Positions 19,257-27,108 of a stretch of 64,000 bases of DNA are shown piece by piece. Position numbers and translations under genes: made by a program. The notes below the pieces were generated by a model that was given only the letters and a program-made list of their open reading frames with translations, was not told the DNA's origin and did not search any database. Within the stretch, counting starts at the first letter, position 1; each line of letters starts with the position of its first letter. Source of the stretch: Anaeromassilibacillus sp. An250 (lineage in GTDB: Bacteria > Bacillota > Clostridia > Oscillospirales > Acutalibacteraceae); contig NZ_NFJK01000007.1 of NCBI RefSeq assembly GCF_002159845.1, positions 62,001 to 126,000 of the forward strand, in the 5' to 3' direction.

Positions 19257-20165
19257 ATGGGTTTGTTTTCGAAAATTAAAGAAGGATTGAAAAAGACCAG
19301 GGAGAGCTTCAGCGCTTCACTGGACAATATGCTCGGTTCCTATACGGAAATCGATGAATCCCTCTTTGAGCAGTTGGAAGAGCTGCTCGTCATGGCGGAT
19401 ACGGGCGTCCCGACCGCCGAGCGCATTTGCGAAGAGGTGAAAAAGCGCGTAAAGGCACAGCGGGTTACCGACCCGACCCAGATCTTTGAGATGCTGCGGG
19501 AGACGGTGGCGGAGATGATCGCCGGCGATGAGGAGCTGCATGTCCGCACAAAGCCCTCGATCATCCTGGTGATCGGCGTGAACGGCGTGGGAAAGACCAC
19601 CACCATTGGAAAGATCGCTTCCCGCCTGCGTCAGGAGAAAAAGAAAGTCCTGCTGGCAGCGGCGGATACCTTCCGTGCAGCGGCGATTGAGCAGTTGGAG
19701 GTCTGGGCGGAACGCAGCGGCAGCGAGATCGTGAAACATCCCGAGGGCTCCGACCCCGCCTCCGTTGTATACGATGCGATTGCGGCAGCCAAGTCGCGCG
19801 GCACCGATGTGGTGATCTGCGATACGGCGGGACGCCTTCACAATAAGAAAAACCTGATGGATGAGTTGGCGAAAATCAACCGTATCATCGACCGCGAACT
19901 GCCCGACGCGGACAAGGAAGTCCTGCTGGTGCTGGACGCCACAACCGGGCAGAACGCCGTCAACCAGGCGCGCGAGTTCCAGAACGTTGCAAACCTGACC
20001 GGCATCGTGCTCACAAAGCTGGACGGCACAGCGCGCGGCGGCGTCGTTTTGGCAATCCGCGAAGAATTGAAACTGCCGGTGAAGTTCATCGGCGTGGGCG
20101 AGCAGGTGGACGATTTGCAGCCCTTTGATGCGAAGGCGTTTTCGGAGGCGCTGTTTACACGATAA
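19257..20165 (+). CDS. ftsY: Signal recognition particle receptor FtsY
   Basis: GTPase that docks SRP-ribosome complexes at the membrane. The 302-residue form has a short N-terminus without the acidic A-domain of E. coli, as in other Gram-positives. G-domain motifs: GVNGVGKTTTIGKIAS, AADTFRAAAIEQLEVW, DTAGRLHNKKNLMDEL and TKLDGTARGG. The smc-ftsY order is conserved in Firmicutes. The ATG has a GCAGGTG site upstream. rdgB begins 11 bases after the stop. Confidence 0.96.
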   Translation: MGLFSKIKEGLKKTRESFSASLDNMLGSYTEIDESLFEQLEELLVMADTGVPTAERICEEVKKRVKAQRVTDPTQIFEMLRETVAEMIAGDEELHVRTKPSIILVIGVNGVGKTTTIGKIASRLRQEKKKVLLAAADTFRAAAIEQLEVWAERSGSEIVKHPEGSDPASVVYDAIAAAKSRGTDVVICDTAGRLHNKKNLMDELAKINRIIDRELPDADKEVLLVLDATTGQNAVNQAREFQNVANLTGIVLTKLDGTARGGVVLAIREELKLPVKFIGVGEQVDDLQPFDAKAFSEALFTR

Positions 20166-20176
20166 GGAGGACGCTT

Positions 20177-20755
20177 GTGAAATATGTGATGGCAACGCAC
20201 AACCCCAACAAACTGTTGGAATTGCAGCGCATTTTGGAGCCGCTGCACATAGAAGTGACAACGGCGGATCTACAGGAAGTCGAGGAGACCGGGACGACCT
20301 TTGCGGAAAATGCCTATCTCAAGGCCAAGGCCGCCTGCGAGCAGACTGGCCTGCCGGCTGTGGCGGACGATTCCGGCTTGGTGGTGGACGCCCTGAACGG
20401 GGCCCCCGGCGTCTACTCTGCGCGCTATGCAGGGCCGGACGCCACAGATGCGCAGCGGATGGACAAACTGCTGCACGAGCTGGACGGCGTCCCGGCAGAA
20501 CAGCGCACCGCGCGGTTTGTCAGCGCCATCTGTGTGGTTTACCCCGATGGGGAGCGCATGGATGTGGAGGGGGTCTGTGAAGGGAGCGTGGCGTTTGCGC
20601 CGCGCGGCCATGATGGATTCGGATATGACCCGATCTTTTTGGTGGGCGAAAAAACATATGCGGAGCTGACCCCGGCGGAAAAGGATGCGGTCAGCCACCG
20701 CGGAAAGGCGCTGCGGGAACTCGCGGCCCGCTTGGAGGAACGGCATGGGAACTGA
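20177..20755 (+). CDS. rdgB: XTP/dITP diphosphatase (RdgB/HAM1 family)
   Basis: Hydrolyses deaminated purine nucleoside triphosphates (XTP, dITP, ITP) to monophosphates so that they are not built into DNA or RNA. 192 residues with ATHNPNKLLELQRIL at the N-terminus, TTFAENAYLKA, ADDSGLVVDALNGAPGVYSA and GHDGFGYDPIF, all family hallmarks. The start is GTG behind AAGGAGG. Its last 11 bases overlap the following acetyltransferase gene, so the pair is coupled. Confidence 0.95.
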   Translation: MKYVMATHNPNKLLELQRILEPLHIEVTTADLQEVEETGTTFAENAYLKAKAACEQTGLPAVADDSGLVVDALNGAPGVYSARYAGPDATDAQRMDKLLHELDGVPAEQRTARFVSAICVVYPDGERMDVEGVCEGSVAFAPRGHDGFGYDPIFLVGEKTYAELTPAEKDAVSHRGKALRELAARLEERHGN

Positions 20756-21299
20756 GGTGCAGATCCGTGAAGCGACCCACGGGGATTTGGATCGGGTTGT
20801 GGAATTGTACGACGCGATCTGCGACTATTTGGACGCAACGTTCAACTATCCCGGCTGGACGCGCGGGGAATATCCTGCGCGTTGGACGGCAGAGCAAGCG
20901 TTGGCCAACGGGGAGCTCTATGTCTGTGCCGATGGAGAAGCGTTGCTCGGGACATGCATCCTCAACGGGGTACAGCCGGAGGGTTACCGGGACATTCCCT
21001 GGCAAGAGGGGATTTCCCCGGCGGAGGTTTTGGTGGTGCACACGCTTGCCGTGCATCCTGACCACCTGCGGGAGGGCGTTTCCGGGCATCTGCTGCGGTT
21101 CGCCGAACAATACGCCCAAGGGCATGGAAAGCGCAGCATCCGCTTGGACGTCTATGAACGGAATGTCCCCGGCGTACGCCTCTATGAACGGCATGGCTAC
21201 CATGTTGCGGGAAAAACCGATCTGCATTTGGGCGACAATGGCCCACAAATTTCCCGTTGTTACGAAAAGATCATCGATAAAGGAGAAAGACTATGCTGA
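20745..21299 (+). CDS. GNAT-family N-acetyltransferase
   Basis: Predicted acetyl-CoA-dependent acetyltransferase of 184 residues. The acetyl-CoA site region reads VVHTLAVHPDHLREGVSGHLL, followed by RLDVYERNVPGVRLYERHGY, the usual GNAT motif A and C-terminal strand. The ATG at 20745 lies inside the end of rdgB, preceded by GGAGG; the frame stays open further upstream, but that would mean a long overlap and has no ribosome site. Substrate unknown. It overlaps yhbY by 7 bases. Confidence 0.85.
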   Translation: MGTEVQIREATHGDLDRVVELYDAICDYLDATFNYPGWTRGEYPARWTAEQALANGELYVCADGEALLGTCILNGVQPEGYRDIPWQEGISPAEVLVVHTLAVHPDHLREGVSGHLLRFAEQYAQGHGKRSIRLDVYERNVPGVRLYERHGYHVAGKTDLHLGDNGPQISRCYEKIIDKGERLC

Positions 21300-21598
21300 C
21301 CAGTAAACAACGCGCATATCTGCGCTCGCTTGCCGTGGATTTGGATACGATCGTCATGGTGGGGAAATCCGGCATGAGCCCGGAGCTGACCAAACAGGCG
21401 GACGACGCGCTGACGGCGCGGGAGCTCATCAAGGGGAAGGTCTTGGAAACCGCGCCGCTTTCTTCTCGTGAGGCGGCGGAACAGATTGCGGCAGACGTAC
21501 AGGCCGATGTGGTGCAGGTGATCGGCTCCAAATTCGTTTTGTACCGTAAAAATGAAAAGGAACCGAAAATCACTCTTCCCAAACCGGCAAAAAAGTAA
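21293..21598 (+). CDS. yhbY: YhbY/CRM-domain ribosome assembly RNA-binding protein
   Basis: A single CRM domain of 101 residues. It begins LTSKQRAYLRSLAVDLD and contains VGKSGMSPELTKQADDAL, the GxxG-type RNA-binding loop, and ELIKGKVLE. YhbY/YqeI proteins associate with pre-50S particles. The AAAGGAGA ribosome site sits inside the preceding acetyltransferase gene. The yhbY-nadD-yqeK-rsfS order is the standard Firmicutes cluster. Confidence 0.93.
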   Translation: MLTSKQRAYLRSLAVDLDTIVMVGKSGMSPELTKQADDALTARELIKGKVLETAPLSSREAAEQIAADVQADVVQVIGSKFVLYRKNEKEPKITLPKPAKK

Positions 21599-21622
21599 TA
21601 AAATAGTGAGGAATAGAGCAGC

Positions 21623-22219
21623 ATGAACCGGATTGCGATCTTTGGCGGCACGTTTAATCCTATCCACAATGGCCATCTGCACATTGCACAGCAGTTTCAA
21701 AAACAGCTGTGTGCGCAGCGCGTGCTGTTTATTCCCACGTTTGTGCCCCCGCATAAGCGGGCCCCGGACTTGGCGCCCGCGGAAGACCGGCTGGAAATGT
21801 GCCGTCTGGCGTGTGAAGGAACCCCATTTGAGGTGAGCGATCTGGAGATCCGCAGGGGCGGCCCGAGCTACACGGCGGAGACGCTCCTGGCTTTAAAGCG
21901 CGAATACCCGGACGCGGAGCTCTGCTTTCTCACCGGGGAGGACATGTTTCTGACGCTGGAAACCTGGTACAAGCCGGATGTAATCTATTCGTTGGCAACC
22001 ATCTGTGCGGCGCCGCGCAGCACGGACGGGTTGGAGAAGCTTCGCGCATATGCGGAGAAACTTGCGCGGCATGGAGCGAAGGTCATTTTGCAAAACATCG
22101 ACTATTTGCCGGTTTCCTCCACCATGGTGCGCGAGGCGGTGCGCCAGAACCGGGCGATTGATGCGCTGGTGCCTGCAGAGGTGGCGCGTTATATCAGGGA
22201 AAACGGCCTGTACCATTGA
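21623..22219 (+). CDS. nadD: Nicotinate-nucleotide adenylyltransferase
   Basis: Transfers AMP from ATP to nicotinate mononucleotide, the second-last step of NAD synthesis. 198 residues. The nucleotidyltransferase motif FGGTFNPIHNGHLHIAQ (GxFxPxHxGH) is at the N-terminus, with the C-terminal ISSTxxR-type motif seen as VSSTMVREAV. It belongs to the yhbY-nadD-yqeK-rsfS cluster. The ribosome site (TGAGGAA) is modest. Confidence 0.95.
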   Translation: MNRIAIFGGTFNPIHNGHLHIAQQFQKQLCAQRVLFIPTFVPPHKRAPDLAPAEDRLEMCRLACEGTPFEVSDLEIRRGGPSYTAETLLALKREYPDAELCFLTGEDMFLTLETWYKPDVIYSLATICAAPRSTDGLEKLRAYAEKLARHGAKVILQNIDYLPVSSTMVREAVRQNRAIDALVPAEVARYIRENGLYH

Positions 22220-22246
22220 AACTGAATCAAAGAAGGAAGCGGTAAA

Positions 22247-22819
22247 ATGAGCCATAAGGATTATAAAGCGGTCATCAAACCGTTTTTGAGCGAGAAGCGT
22301 TACCGTCATTCTCTGGCTGTGGCGGAGGAAGCCGTGCATCTGGCCAAAAAATATGGGGCGGATGAGGAGAAAGCCTACACAGCGGGAATCCTGCACGACA
22401 TCATGAAGGATATGCCGCCGGAGGAACAGCTGAAGCGGATGACGCGGTACGACATCGTGCTCACAGAGGTGGAGCGCAGCGGCCAAAAGCTGTGGCATGC
22501 GATGCTGGGGGCCGCCTATGTGGAACAGGAACTGCACATCGAGGACCAGGACATTTTAAACGCCATCCGCTACCACACGACCGGACGCGCCCACATGACG
22601 CTTCTGGAGAAGGTACTGTTTGTGGCTGATTTTACCTCTTCCGACCGGGACTATCCCGGCGTGGAGGAGATTCGCAAGGCTGCTCGGAAGAGCCTTTTGG
22701 CGGCCATGCTTTCCGGCATGACCTACACCATCCAGGACCTGGCTGAGCGCCGCTTAGCGATTCATCCGGATACCATCGCCGCATATAACGAAGCGGTGTT
22801 GGAGGACCGGGCCATTTAA
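22247..22819 (+). CDS. yqeK: HD-domain Ap4A hydrolase YqeK
   Basis: Symmetrical bis(5'-nucleosyl)-tetraphosphatase of the HD superfamily, which degrades Ap4A to ADP in Gram-positives. 190 residues. Metal-binding residues are seen in RYRHSLAVAEEAVHLAKKYG, AGILHDIMKDMP (the HD pair) and AIRYHTTGRAHMT. A GAAGGAAG site precedes the ATG. Its place between nadD and rsfS is conserved and supports the call. Confidence 0.92.
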   Translation: MSHKDYKAVIKPFLSEKRYRHSLAVAEEAVHLAKKYGADEEKAYTAGILHDIMKDMPPEEQLKRMTRYDIVLTEVERSGQKLWHAMLGAAYVEQELHIEDQDILNAIRYHTTGRAHMTLLEKVLFVADFTSSDRDYPGVEEIRKAARKSLLAAMLSGMTYTIQDLAERRLAIHPDTIAAYNEAVLEDRAI

Positions 22820-22843
22820 TTTCCAAACAAAGGGGAGAAGACA

Positions 22844-23212
22844 ATGACATCATTGGAACTGGCCAAGGAAGCCGTTCAGATACTGGATAAGAAAAAAGGA
22901 ATGGATCTCAAGCTCATCGGAATCCGCGATATTTCCGTGCTGGCGGACTATTTTGTCATTGCCACCGGTACAAGCAGTACGCACGTCAAGGCGCTGGCGG
23001 ATGAAGTGGAATTCCAGCTCAAAGAGCGGCATTCGATTGCAACGGAGCACACCGAGGGTTACCGTTCCAATTCCTGGATTCTGTTGGACTACGGCAATGT
23101 GATTGTACATGTCTTTACGGAGGAATCCCGCGCATTCTACGATTTGGACCGCCTGTGGCAGGACGGCGAAACCGTGGACATCACAGAAATCCTGAAGGCA
23201 AACGAAGAATAA
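22844..23212 (+). CDS. rsfS: Ribosomal silencing factor RsfS
   Basis: Binds ribosomal protein uL14 on the 50S subunit and blocks joining with 30S when nutrients run low. 122 residues with MDLKLIGIRDISVLADYFVI, GTSSTHVKALADEVE and a C-terminal VIVHVFTEESRAFYDLDRLW, typical of the family. GGGGAGAAG lies upstream. It is the last gene of the nadD cluster and abuts leuS. Confidence 0.95.
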   Translation: MTSLELAKEAVQILDKKKGMDLKLIGIRDISVLADYFVIATGTSSTHVKALADEVEFQLKERHSIATEHTEGYRSNSWILLDYGNVIVHVFTEESRAFYDLDRLWQDGETVDITEILKANEE

Positions 23213-23233
23213 TTTTTGGGAGCGAAACAGATC

Positions 23234-25648
23234 ATGAACAAATATGACCATAAGCCAATTGAAAAGAAGTGGCAGGATAAGTGGGAAGAAGCGGGTGTTT
23301 TTCACGCCTCCAACACGGACATGCACAAGCCGAAGTATTATGCGCTGGTCGAATTCCCGTATCCGTCCGGCCAGGGGCTCCACGTGGGGCATCCCCGTTC
23401 CTATACGGCGCTGGACATCGTGGCGCGGAAACGCCGCTTGCAGGGCTATAATGTCCTGTATCCGATCGGCTGGGACGCGTTTGGCCTGCCGACCGAAAAC
23501 TATGCTATCAAGAACCATGTACACCCGGCCATCGTAACGGAGAAGAACATCGCGCGCTTTAAGCAACAGCTCCAGTCGCTGGGTATTTCGTTTGACTGGT
23601 CCCGCGAGATCAATACGACGGACCCGGACTATTACAAATGGACGCAGTGGATTTTCCTTCAGCTCTTTAAACACGGGCTGGCTTATAAAAAGGAGATGTC
23701 CGTCAACTGGTGCACCTCCTGTAAATGCGTGCTTGCCAACGAAGAGGTCGTGGAGGGCGTCTGCGAACGCTGCGGCAGCGAAGTGGTGCACAAGGTCAAG
23801 TCCCAGTGGATGCTGAAGATCACCGAATACGCCCAGCGCCTGATCGACGATCTGGAGCTGGTGGATTACCCGGAGCGCGTCAAGGCGCAGCAGCGCAATT
23901 GGATCGGCCGCTCTACGGGCGCGGAGGTGGATTTCTCCACCACAACGGGGGACAAGCTCACCATCTATACCACCCGCCCGGACACGCTCTATGGCGCAAC
24001 GTATATGGTCATTTCTCCGGAGCACCCGATGATTGAGAAGTGGGCGGACCGGATTCAGAATATGGATGAGGTGCGCGCCTACCAGGCAGAGGCGGCGAAG
24101 AAGTCCGACTTTGAGCGCACCGAGGTTGCCAAAGAGAAGACCGGCGTCCGTTTGGACGGCGTTATGGCGATCAACCCGGTCAACGAAAAGGAGATCCCGA
24201 TCTTTATCTCCGACTATGTGCTCGTTTCCTATGGCACGGGCGCGATCATGGCTGTGCCGGGACACGATACCCGCGACTGGGATTTTGCCAAAAAATTTGG
24301 CCTGCCGATCATCGAGGTGGTCAAGGGCGGCGACGTGGAAAAGGAAGCCTTCACGGACTGCGCCACCGGCATCATGGTTAATTCCGGTATCCTGGACGGC
24401 CTGACCGTCGAAGAGGCCAAGAAAAAGATCATTGCATTTTTGGAGGAAAAGGGCATTGGCCATGCAAAGGTCAACTTCAAGCTGCGCGACTGGGTCTTCT
24501 CCCGCCAGCGCTATTGGGGCGAGCCCATCCCGATTGTATATTGTGAGAAGTGCGGCTATGTGCCGCTGCCGGAGAGCGAGCTCCCGCTGCGCCTGCCGGA
24601 TGTAAAATCCTATGAGCCGACGGACAACGGCGAATCCCCGCTGGCCCATATGACGGACTGGGTGAACACAACCTGTCCGCATTGCGGCGGTCCAGCCAAG
24701 CGCGAGACGGACACCATGCCGCAGTGGGCGGGTTCTTCCTGGTACTTCCTGCGCTATATGGACCCGCATAACGACCAGGCGCTGGCCAGCCCGGAGGCGC
24801 TGAAGTATTGGTCGCCGGTGGATTGGTACAACGGCGGCATGGAACATACGACGCTGCACCTGCTGTACAGCCGGTTCTGGCATAAATTCCTCTATGACAT
24901 CCATGTGGTCCCGACGCCGGAGCCATATGCAAAGCGCACCAGCCACGGCATGATCCTCGGCGAAAACGGCGAGAAGATGAGCAAGAGCCGCGGCAACGTG
25001 GTCAACCCGGACGACATTGTCAACGAGTACGGCGCGGACACCATGCGCCTGTATGAGATGTTCATCGGCGACTTTGAGAAGGCAGCGCCGTGGAGCACCT
25101 CCAGCATCAAGGGATGCCGCCGGTTTGTCGAGCGCTATTGGAATTTGCAGGGGATCATCTGTGAGGATGAGGGCATCCGCGCAAAGCTGGAGACGCCCTT
25201 CCACAAGACCATCAAGAAGGTTACCGAGGACATCGAAAACCTGAAATTCAACACGGCGATTGCGGCGTTGATGACCTTACTCAATGACATTACTGCGGAA
25301 GGGTCCATCACTCGCGAGGAGCTGCGCATCTTTACGCTGTTGTTGAACCCGTTCGCACCGCATGTGACGGAAGAGGTCTGGAACGTGATGAACTTCGGCG
25401 GCATGGTTTGCGAGCAGGAATGGCCGTCCTACGACGAAGCAAAATGCACGGAAGACACGGTGGAAATTGCCGTACAGATCAACGGCAAGGTGCGTGCGCG
25501 CCTGCGCATTGCGGCGGACCTGGCAAAGGACGACGTGTTTGCAGCGGTCAAGGCGGACGAGAAGGTCGCGGCGGAGATTGCCGGAAAGAACATCGTCAAG
25601 GAAATCTATGTGCCGGGCAAGTTGGTCAACATTGTGGCAAAGGGTTAA
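23234..25648 (+). CDS. leuS: Leucyl-tRNA synthetase
   Basis: Class I synthetase that charges tRNA-Leu and edits mischarged tRNA. The 804-residue length matches Bacillus LeuS. The HIGH motif appears as GLHVGH and the KMSKS loop as [15 protein letters not shown]; zinc-type cysteines ([18 protein letters not shown]) and the CP1 editing domain lie between them. The ATG at 23234 is preferred to an in-frame TTG at 23216 because the ATG begins the usual [14 protein letters not shown] and GGGAG lies ahead. The gap after rsfS is about 20 bases, so no T-box leader exists here. Confidence 0.96.
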   Translation: MNKYDHKPIEKKWQDKWEEAGVFHASNTDMHKPKYYALVEFPYPSGQGLHVGHPRSYTALDIVARKRRLQGYNVLYPIGWDAFGLPTENYAIKNHVHPAIVTEKNIARFKQQLQSLGISFDWSREINTTDPDYYKWTQWIFLQLFKHGLAYKKEMSVNWCTSCKCVLANEEVVEGVCERCGSEVVHKVKSQWMLKITEYAQRLIDDLELVDYPERVKAQQRNWIGRSTGAEVDFSTTTGDKLTIYTTRPDTLYGATYMVISPEHPMIEKWADRIQNMDEVRAYQAEAAKKSDFERTEVAKEKTGVRLDGVMAINPVNEKEIPIFISDYVLVSYGTGAIMAVPGHDTRDWDFAKKFGLPIIEVVKGGDVEKEAFTDCATGIMVNSGILDGLTVEEAKKKIIAFLEEKGIGHAKVNFKLRDWVFSRQRYWGEPIPIVYCEKCGYVPLPESELPLRLPDVKSYEPTDNGESPLAHMTDWVNTTCPHCGGPAKRETDTMPQWAGSSWYFLRYMDPHNDQALASPEALKYWSPVDWYNGGMEHTTLHLLYSRFWHKFLYDIHVVPTPEPYAKRTSHGMILGENGEKMSKSRGNVVNPDDIVNEYGADTMRLYEMFIGDFEKAAPWSTSSIKGCRRFVERYWNLQGIICEDEGIRAKLETPFHKTIKKVTEDIENLKFNTAIAALMTLLNDITAEGSITREELRIFTLLLNPFAPHVTEEVWNVMNFGGMVCEQEWPSYDEAKCTEDTVEIAVQINGKVRARLRIAADLAKDDVFAAVKADEKVAAEIAGKNIVKEIYVPGKLVNIVAKG

Positions 25649-25680
25649 GACTTCATATTTTATAAGGAATAAAGGACTAT

Positions 25681-25730
25681 AAAAGGGGTTGTTCTATGTA
25701 CAACATGGAATAACCCCTTATTATTTTATT
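25681..25730 (+). terminator. Terminator after leuS
   Basis: AAGGGGTT (25683-25690) pairs with AACCCCTT (25712-25719), followed by ATTATTTTATT. It closes the long plus-strand housekeeping block and marks the left border of an AT-rich stretch. Confidence 0.75.
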
Positions 25731-25778
25731 GTAGATAGATGTGATATAAACAAAATAATTTAAATATACAATTATGTA

Positions 25779-25808
25779 TTGACATATGGCGATGTTTTAA
25801 TGTAAAAT
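25779..25808 (+). promoter_or_regulatory. Promoter of the micro-ORF island
   Basis: TTGACA (25779-25784), an 18-base spacer and TAAAAT (25803-25808), with TG directly before the -10. The predicted start is near 25815, about 30 bases ahead of the 48-residue ORF. A promoter this close to consensus suggests the island is transcribed. Confidence 0.65.
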
Positions 25809-25843
25809 TTGAATAAACGTTACTATAAATATGGGAGCTAATG

Positions 25844-25990
25844 ATGAAATACAAAAAAATTTTGCTATTTATAGGCGCTATTTTGATGGCGGTTCTTTTA
25901 ATCATTTTAGCATCTCTTTTTGTTGGCAATCATGGCGATGATAGCAATTTTCCGGGATCGTCTTCAGTTCCGACGGTAATAGATAACTAA
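25844..25990 (+). CDS. Small single-pass membrane peptide, 48 residues, unrecognised
   Basis: The ORF reads MKYKKILLFIGAIL at the start and then a hydrophobic stretch (LMAVLLIILASLFVG), giving a basic N-terminus, one membrane segment (about residues 6-28) and a short polar, Ser/Pro-rich tail outside. GGGAG lies 6 bases before the ATG; another ATG at 25841 is in frame. It has a near-consensus promoter 35 bases upstream. Base composition is clearly AT-richer than the neighbours. I do not recognise a family. It could be a real micro-protein or, less likely, chance. Confidence 0.55.
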   Translation: MKYKKILLFIGAILMAVLLIILASLFVGNHGDDSNFPGSSSVPTVIDN

Positions 25991-26060
25991 TAAAATTGCA
26001 TTTCTATTGGACAATGCTTTGTAGGAATTGCTGTTGCTCAAATAACGGGAGGACTTTTTT

Positions 26061-26162
26061 ATGTTACAGAATATATTAAATTTGGTGATCTCGGTAGAAG
26101 CAATTGTTTTATTGGGCGCCGCGATTGTGCTTTTAATCAAGCTCATTGATAAGGTAAAATAG
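26061..26162 (+). CDS. Very small hydrophobic peptide, 33 residues, holin-like-toxin-like
   Basis: The ORF begins MLQNILNLVISVEAIVLL and ends LLIKLIDKVK, so it is nearly all one membrane helix with a lysine-rich end. A strong GGGAGG ribosome site lies 7-8 bases before the ATG, which random ORFs seldom have. The stop codon touches the left arm of an 18-bp-stem terminator. Size and pattern recall type I toxin peptides (Hol_Tox/TxpA/BsrG class), but that is resemblance only; no antisense RNA was identified. It probably shares the upstream promoter with the 48-residue ORF. Confidence 0.55.
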   Translation: MLQNILNLVISVEAIVLLGAAIVLLIKLIDKVK

Positions 26163-26205
26163 ATAAATTGGGCGTCGGGTATTTCCCCGACGCCCAATTT
26201 ATCTA
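26162..26205. terminator. 18-bp perfect inverted repeat, probable bidirectional terminator
   Basis: Bases 26162-26179 are exactly complementary to 26186-26203, with a 6-base loop. A-rich sequence on the left (AAGGTAAAATA) and T-containing sequence on the right suit termination in both directions, between the plus-strand micro-ORFs and the minus-strand DUF1294 gene. Confidence 0.75.
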
Positions 26206-26238
26206 TACGGATGATTGAAATGCTATAGGATTGCTTTT

Positions 26239-26535
26239 TCAAAAATGAAAAATTTTATCCCAAGAAAAAGGGACATATTGTAAGATTAAGATCCATAACG
26301 CCACCTGCGCTGCAAAGATTGCCGGGATGCCCCACATAAATTTCCGATGCTGGGTTTTGTGATGGATCAACCGCATGGCTGCATACATGCCCACAGAACC
26401 GCCCAGGGCGGAAACCCAAAGGAGCGTGGCCTCCGGCACGCGCCAGCGATGCCGCTGCGCCGCACGTTTGTCGTGGATGGTGAGTGCAATGCCGATCAAA
26501 TTGATGGCGAGCAGATAGATCAAAAGGATTTTCAT
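26239..26535 (-). CDS. DUF1294 membrane protein
   Basis: A 98-residue membrane protein with about four hydrophobic segments. KILLIYLLAINLIGIALTIHDKRAA and the RWRVPEATLLWVSALGGSVG / HHKTQHRKFMWGIPAI segments match the DUF1294 (PF06961) pattern. The ATG overlaps the stop of the zinc-ribbon gene before it (ATGA) and has TAGGAGG upstream, so the two form an operon. Function unknown. Confidence 0.85.
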   Translation of the reverse strand: MKILLIYLLAINLIGIALTIHDKRAAQRHRWRVPEATLLWVSALGGSVGMYAAMRLIHHKTQHRKFMWGIPAIFAAQVALWILILQYVPFSWDKIFHF

Positions 26536-26900
26536 GGATTTCCTCCTAAAAAAGCGCCGCACTGGGGGCAGTACCGGCTGTTTGCTTCCACATTGCAGCC
26601 GCAGTGCGGACAGCAGCGCCGGCCGCTTTGCCGCAGGAAGGATAACGCGGTTGGGTCCGCCTGTGCGTGGGGATCGCGCTCCAGACGGCGGCCTTCCTCC
26701 TTTGAGAGTGCATAGATCGAACCACAGCGCGGACATGTGAGAAAATATCGTTTTTGGAAGCGGAACAGCGGGACAAAAAAGAGCGTGAACTGGTGAAAGC
26801 TACAGGTGAGGACCGCTCGTACCATGCCGCAACAGGGCAGCATGCAGCTCCGTTCGCCAAGGTCGCGCATACCACTGACAACGCCAAATAGAAAAAACAT
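26532..26900 (-). CDS. Zinc-ribbon protein of unknown function
   Basis: 122 residues. An N-terminal hydrophobic portion (MFFLFGVVSG, TLFFVPLFRFQKRYF) is followed by CPRCGSIYALSKEEGRRLE and then by a second pair of CxxC knuckles (CCPHCGCN, YCPQCGAFL). The ATG at 26900 follows AAAGAGGTG. It is coupled to the DUF1294 gene. I can describe the zinc-binding pattern but not a function. Confidence 0.75.
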   Translation of the reverse strand: MFFLFGVVSGMRDLGERSCMLPCCGMVRAVLTCSFHQFTLFFVPLFRFQKRYFLTCPRCGSIYALSKEEGRRLERDPHAQADPTALSFLRQSGRRCCPHCGCNVEANSRYCPQCGAFLGGNP

Positions 26901-26941
26901 CTGCTGCACCTCTTTCCAACCAAGCAAAATGCTATAGCTGT

Positions 26942-26970
26942 ATCCTACATGATTTGCGCCTTTCTGTCAA
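26942..26970 (-). promoter_or_regulatory. Promoter for the zinc-ribbon/DUF1294 pair
   Basis: Read on the minus strand: TTGACA (26965-26970), a 17-base spacer and TAGGAT (26942-26947), about 40 bases ahead of the ATG at 26900. Confidence 0.6.
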
Positions 26971-27108
26971 ACGCTTTGCAGTACAATGGAAGGCAGAAAC
27001 GATTGCGCTTAGATGCGCTGTGCCGGCTTCTCCTTCCATCGTTCTATGCTCACATCTTCCTGTTGCCGTTCACAGTTCCGAACCTTTAAGAGAAAGGATG
27101 AACAACTT

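Noticed and set aside
23213-23233. T-box or other leader for leuS
   Set aside because: The gap to rsfS is only about 20 bases, too short for a leader.
22850-25204. 784-codon open frame on the minus strand opposite leuS
   Set aside because: It is the complement of a GC-rich, strongly coding gene with intact LeuS motifs; the minus-strand product has no recognisable domain.
25964-26242. 92-codon minus-strand frame across the micro-ORF island
   Set aside because: TTG start with no ribosome site and no recognisable pattern; it reads through the terminator stem, so it is unlikely to be a gene.
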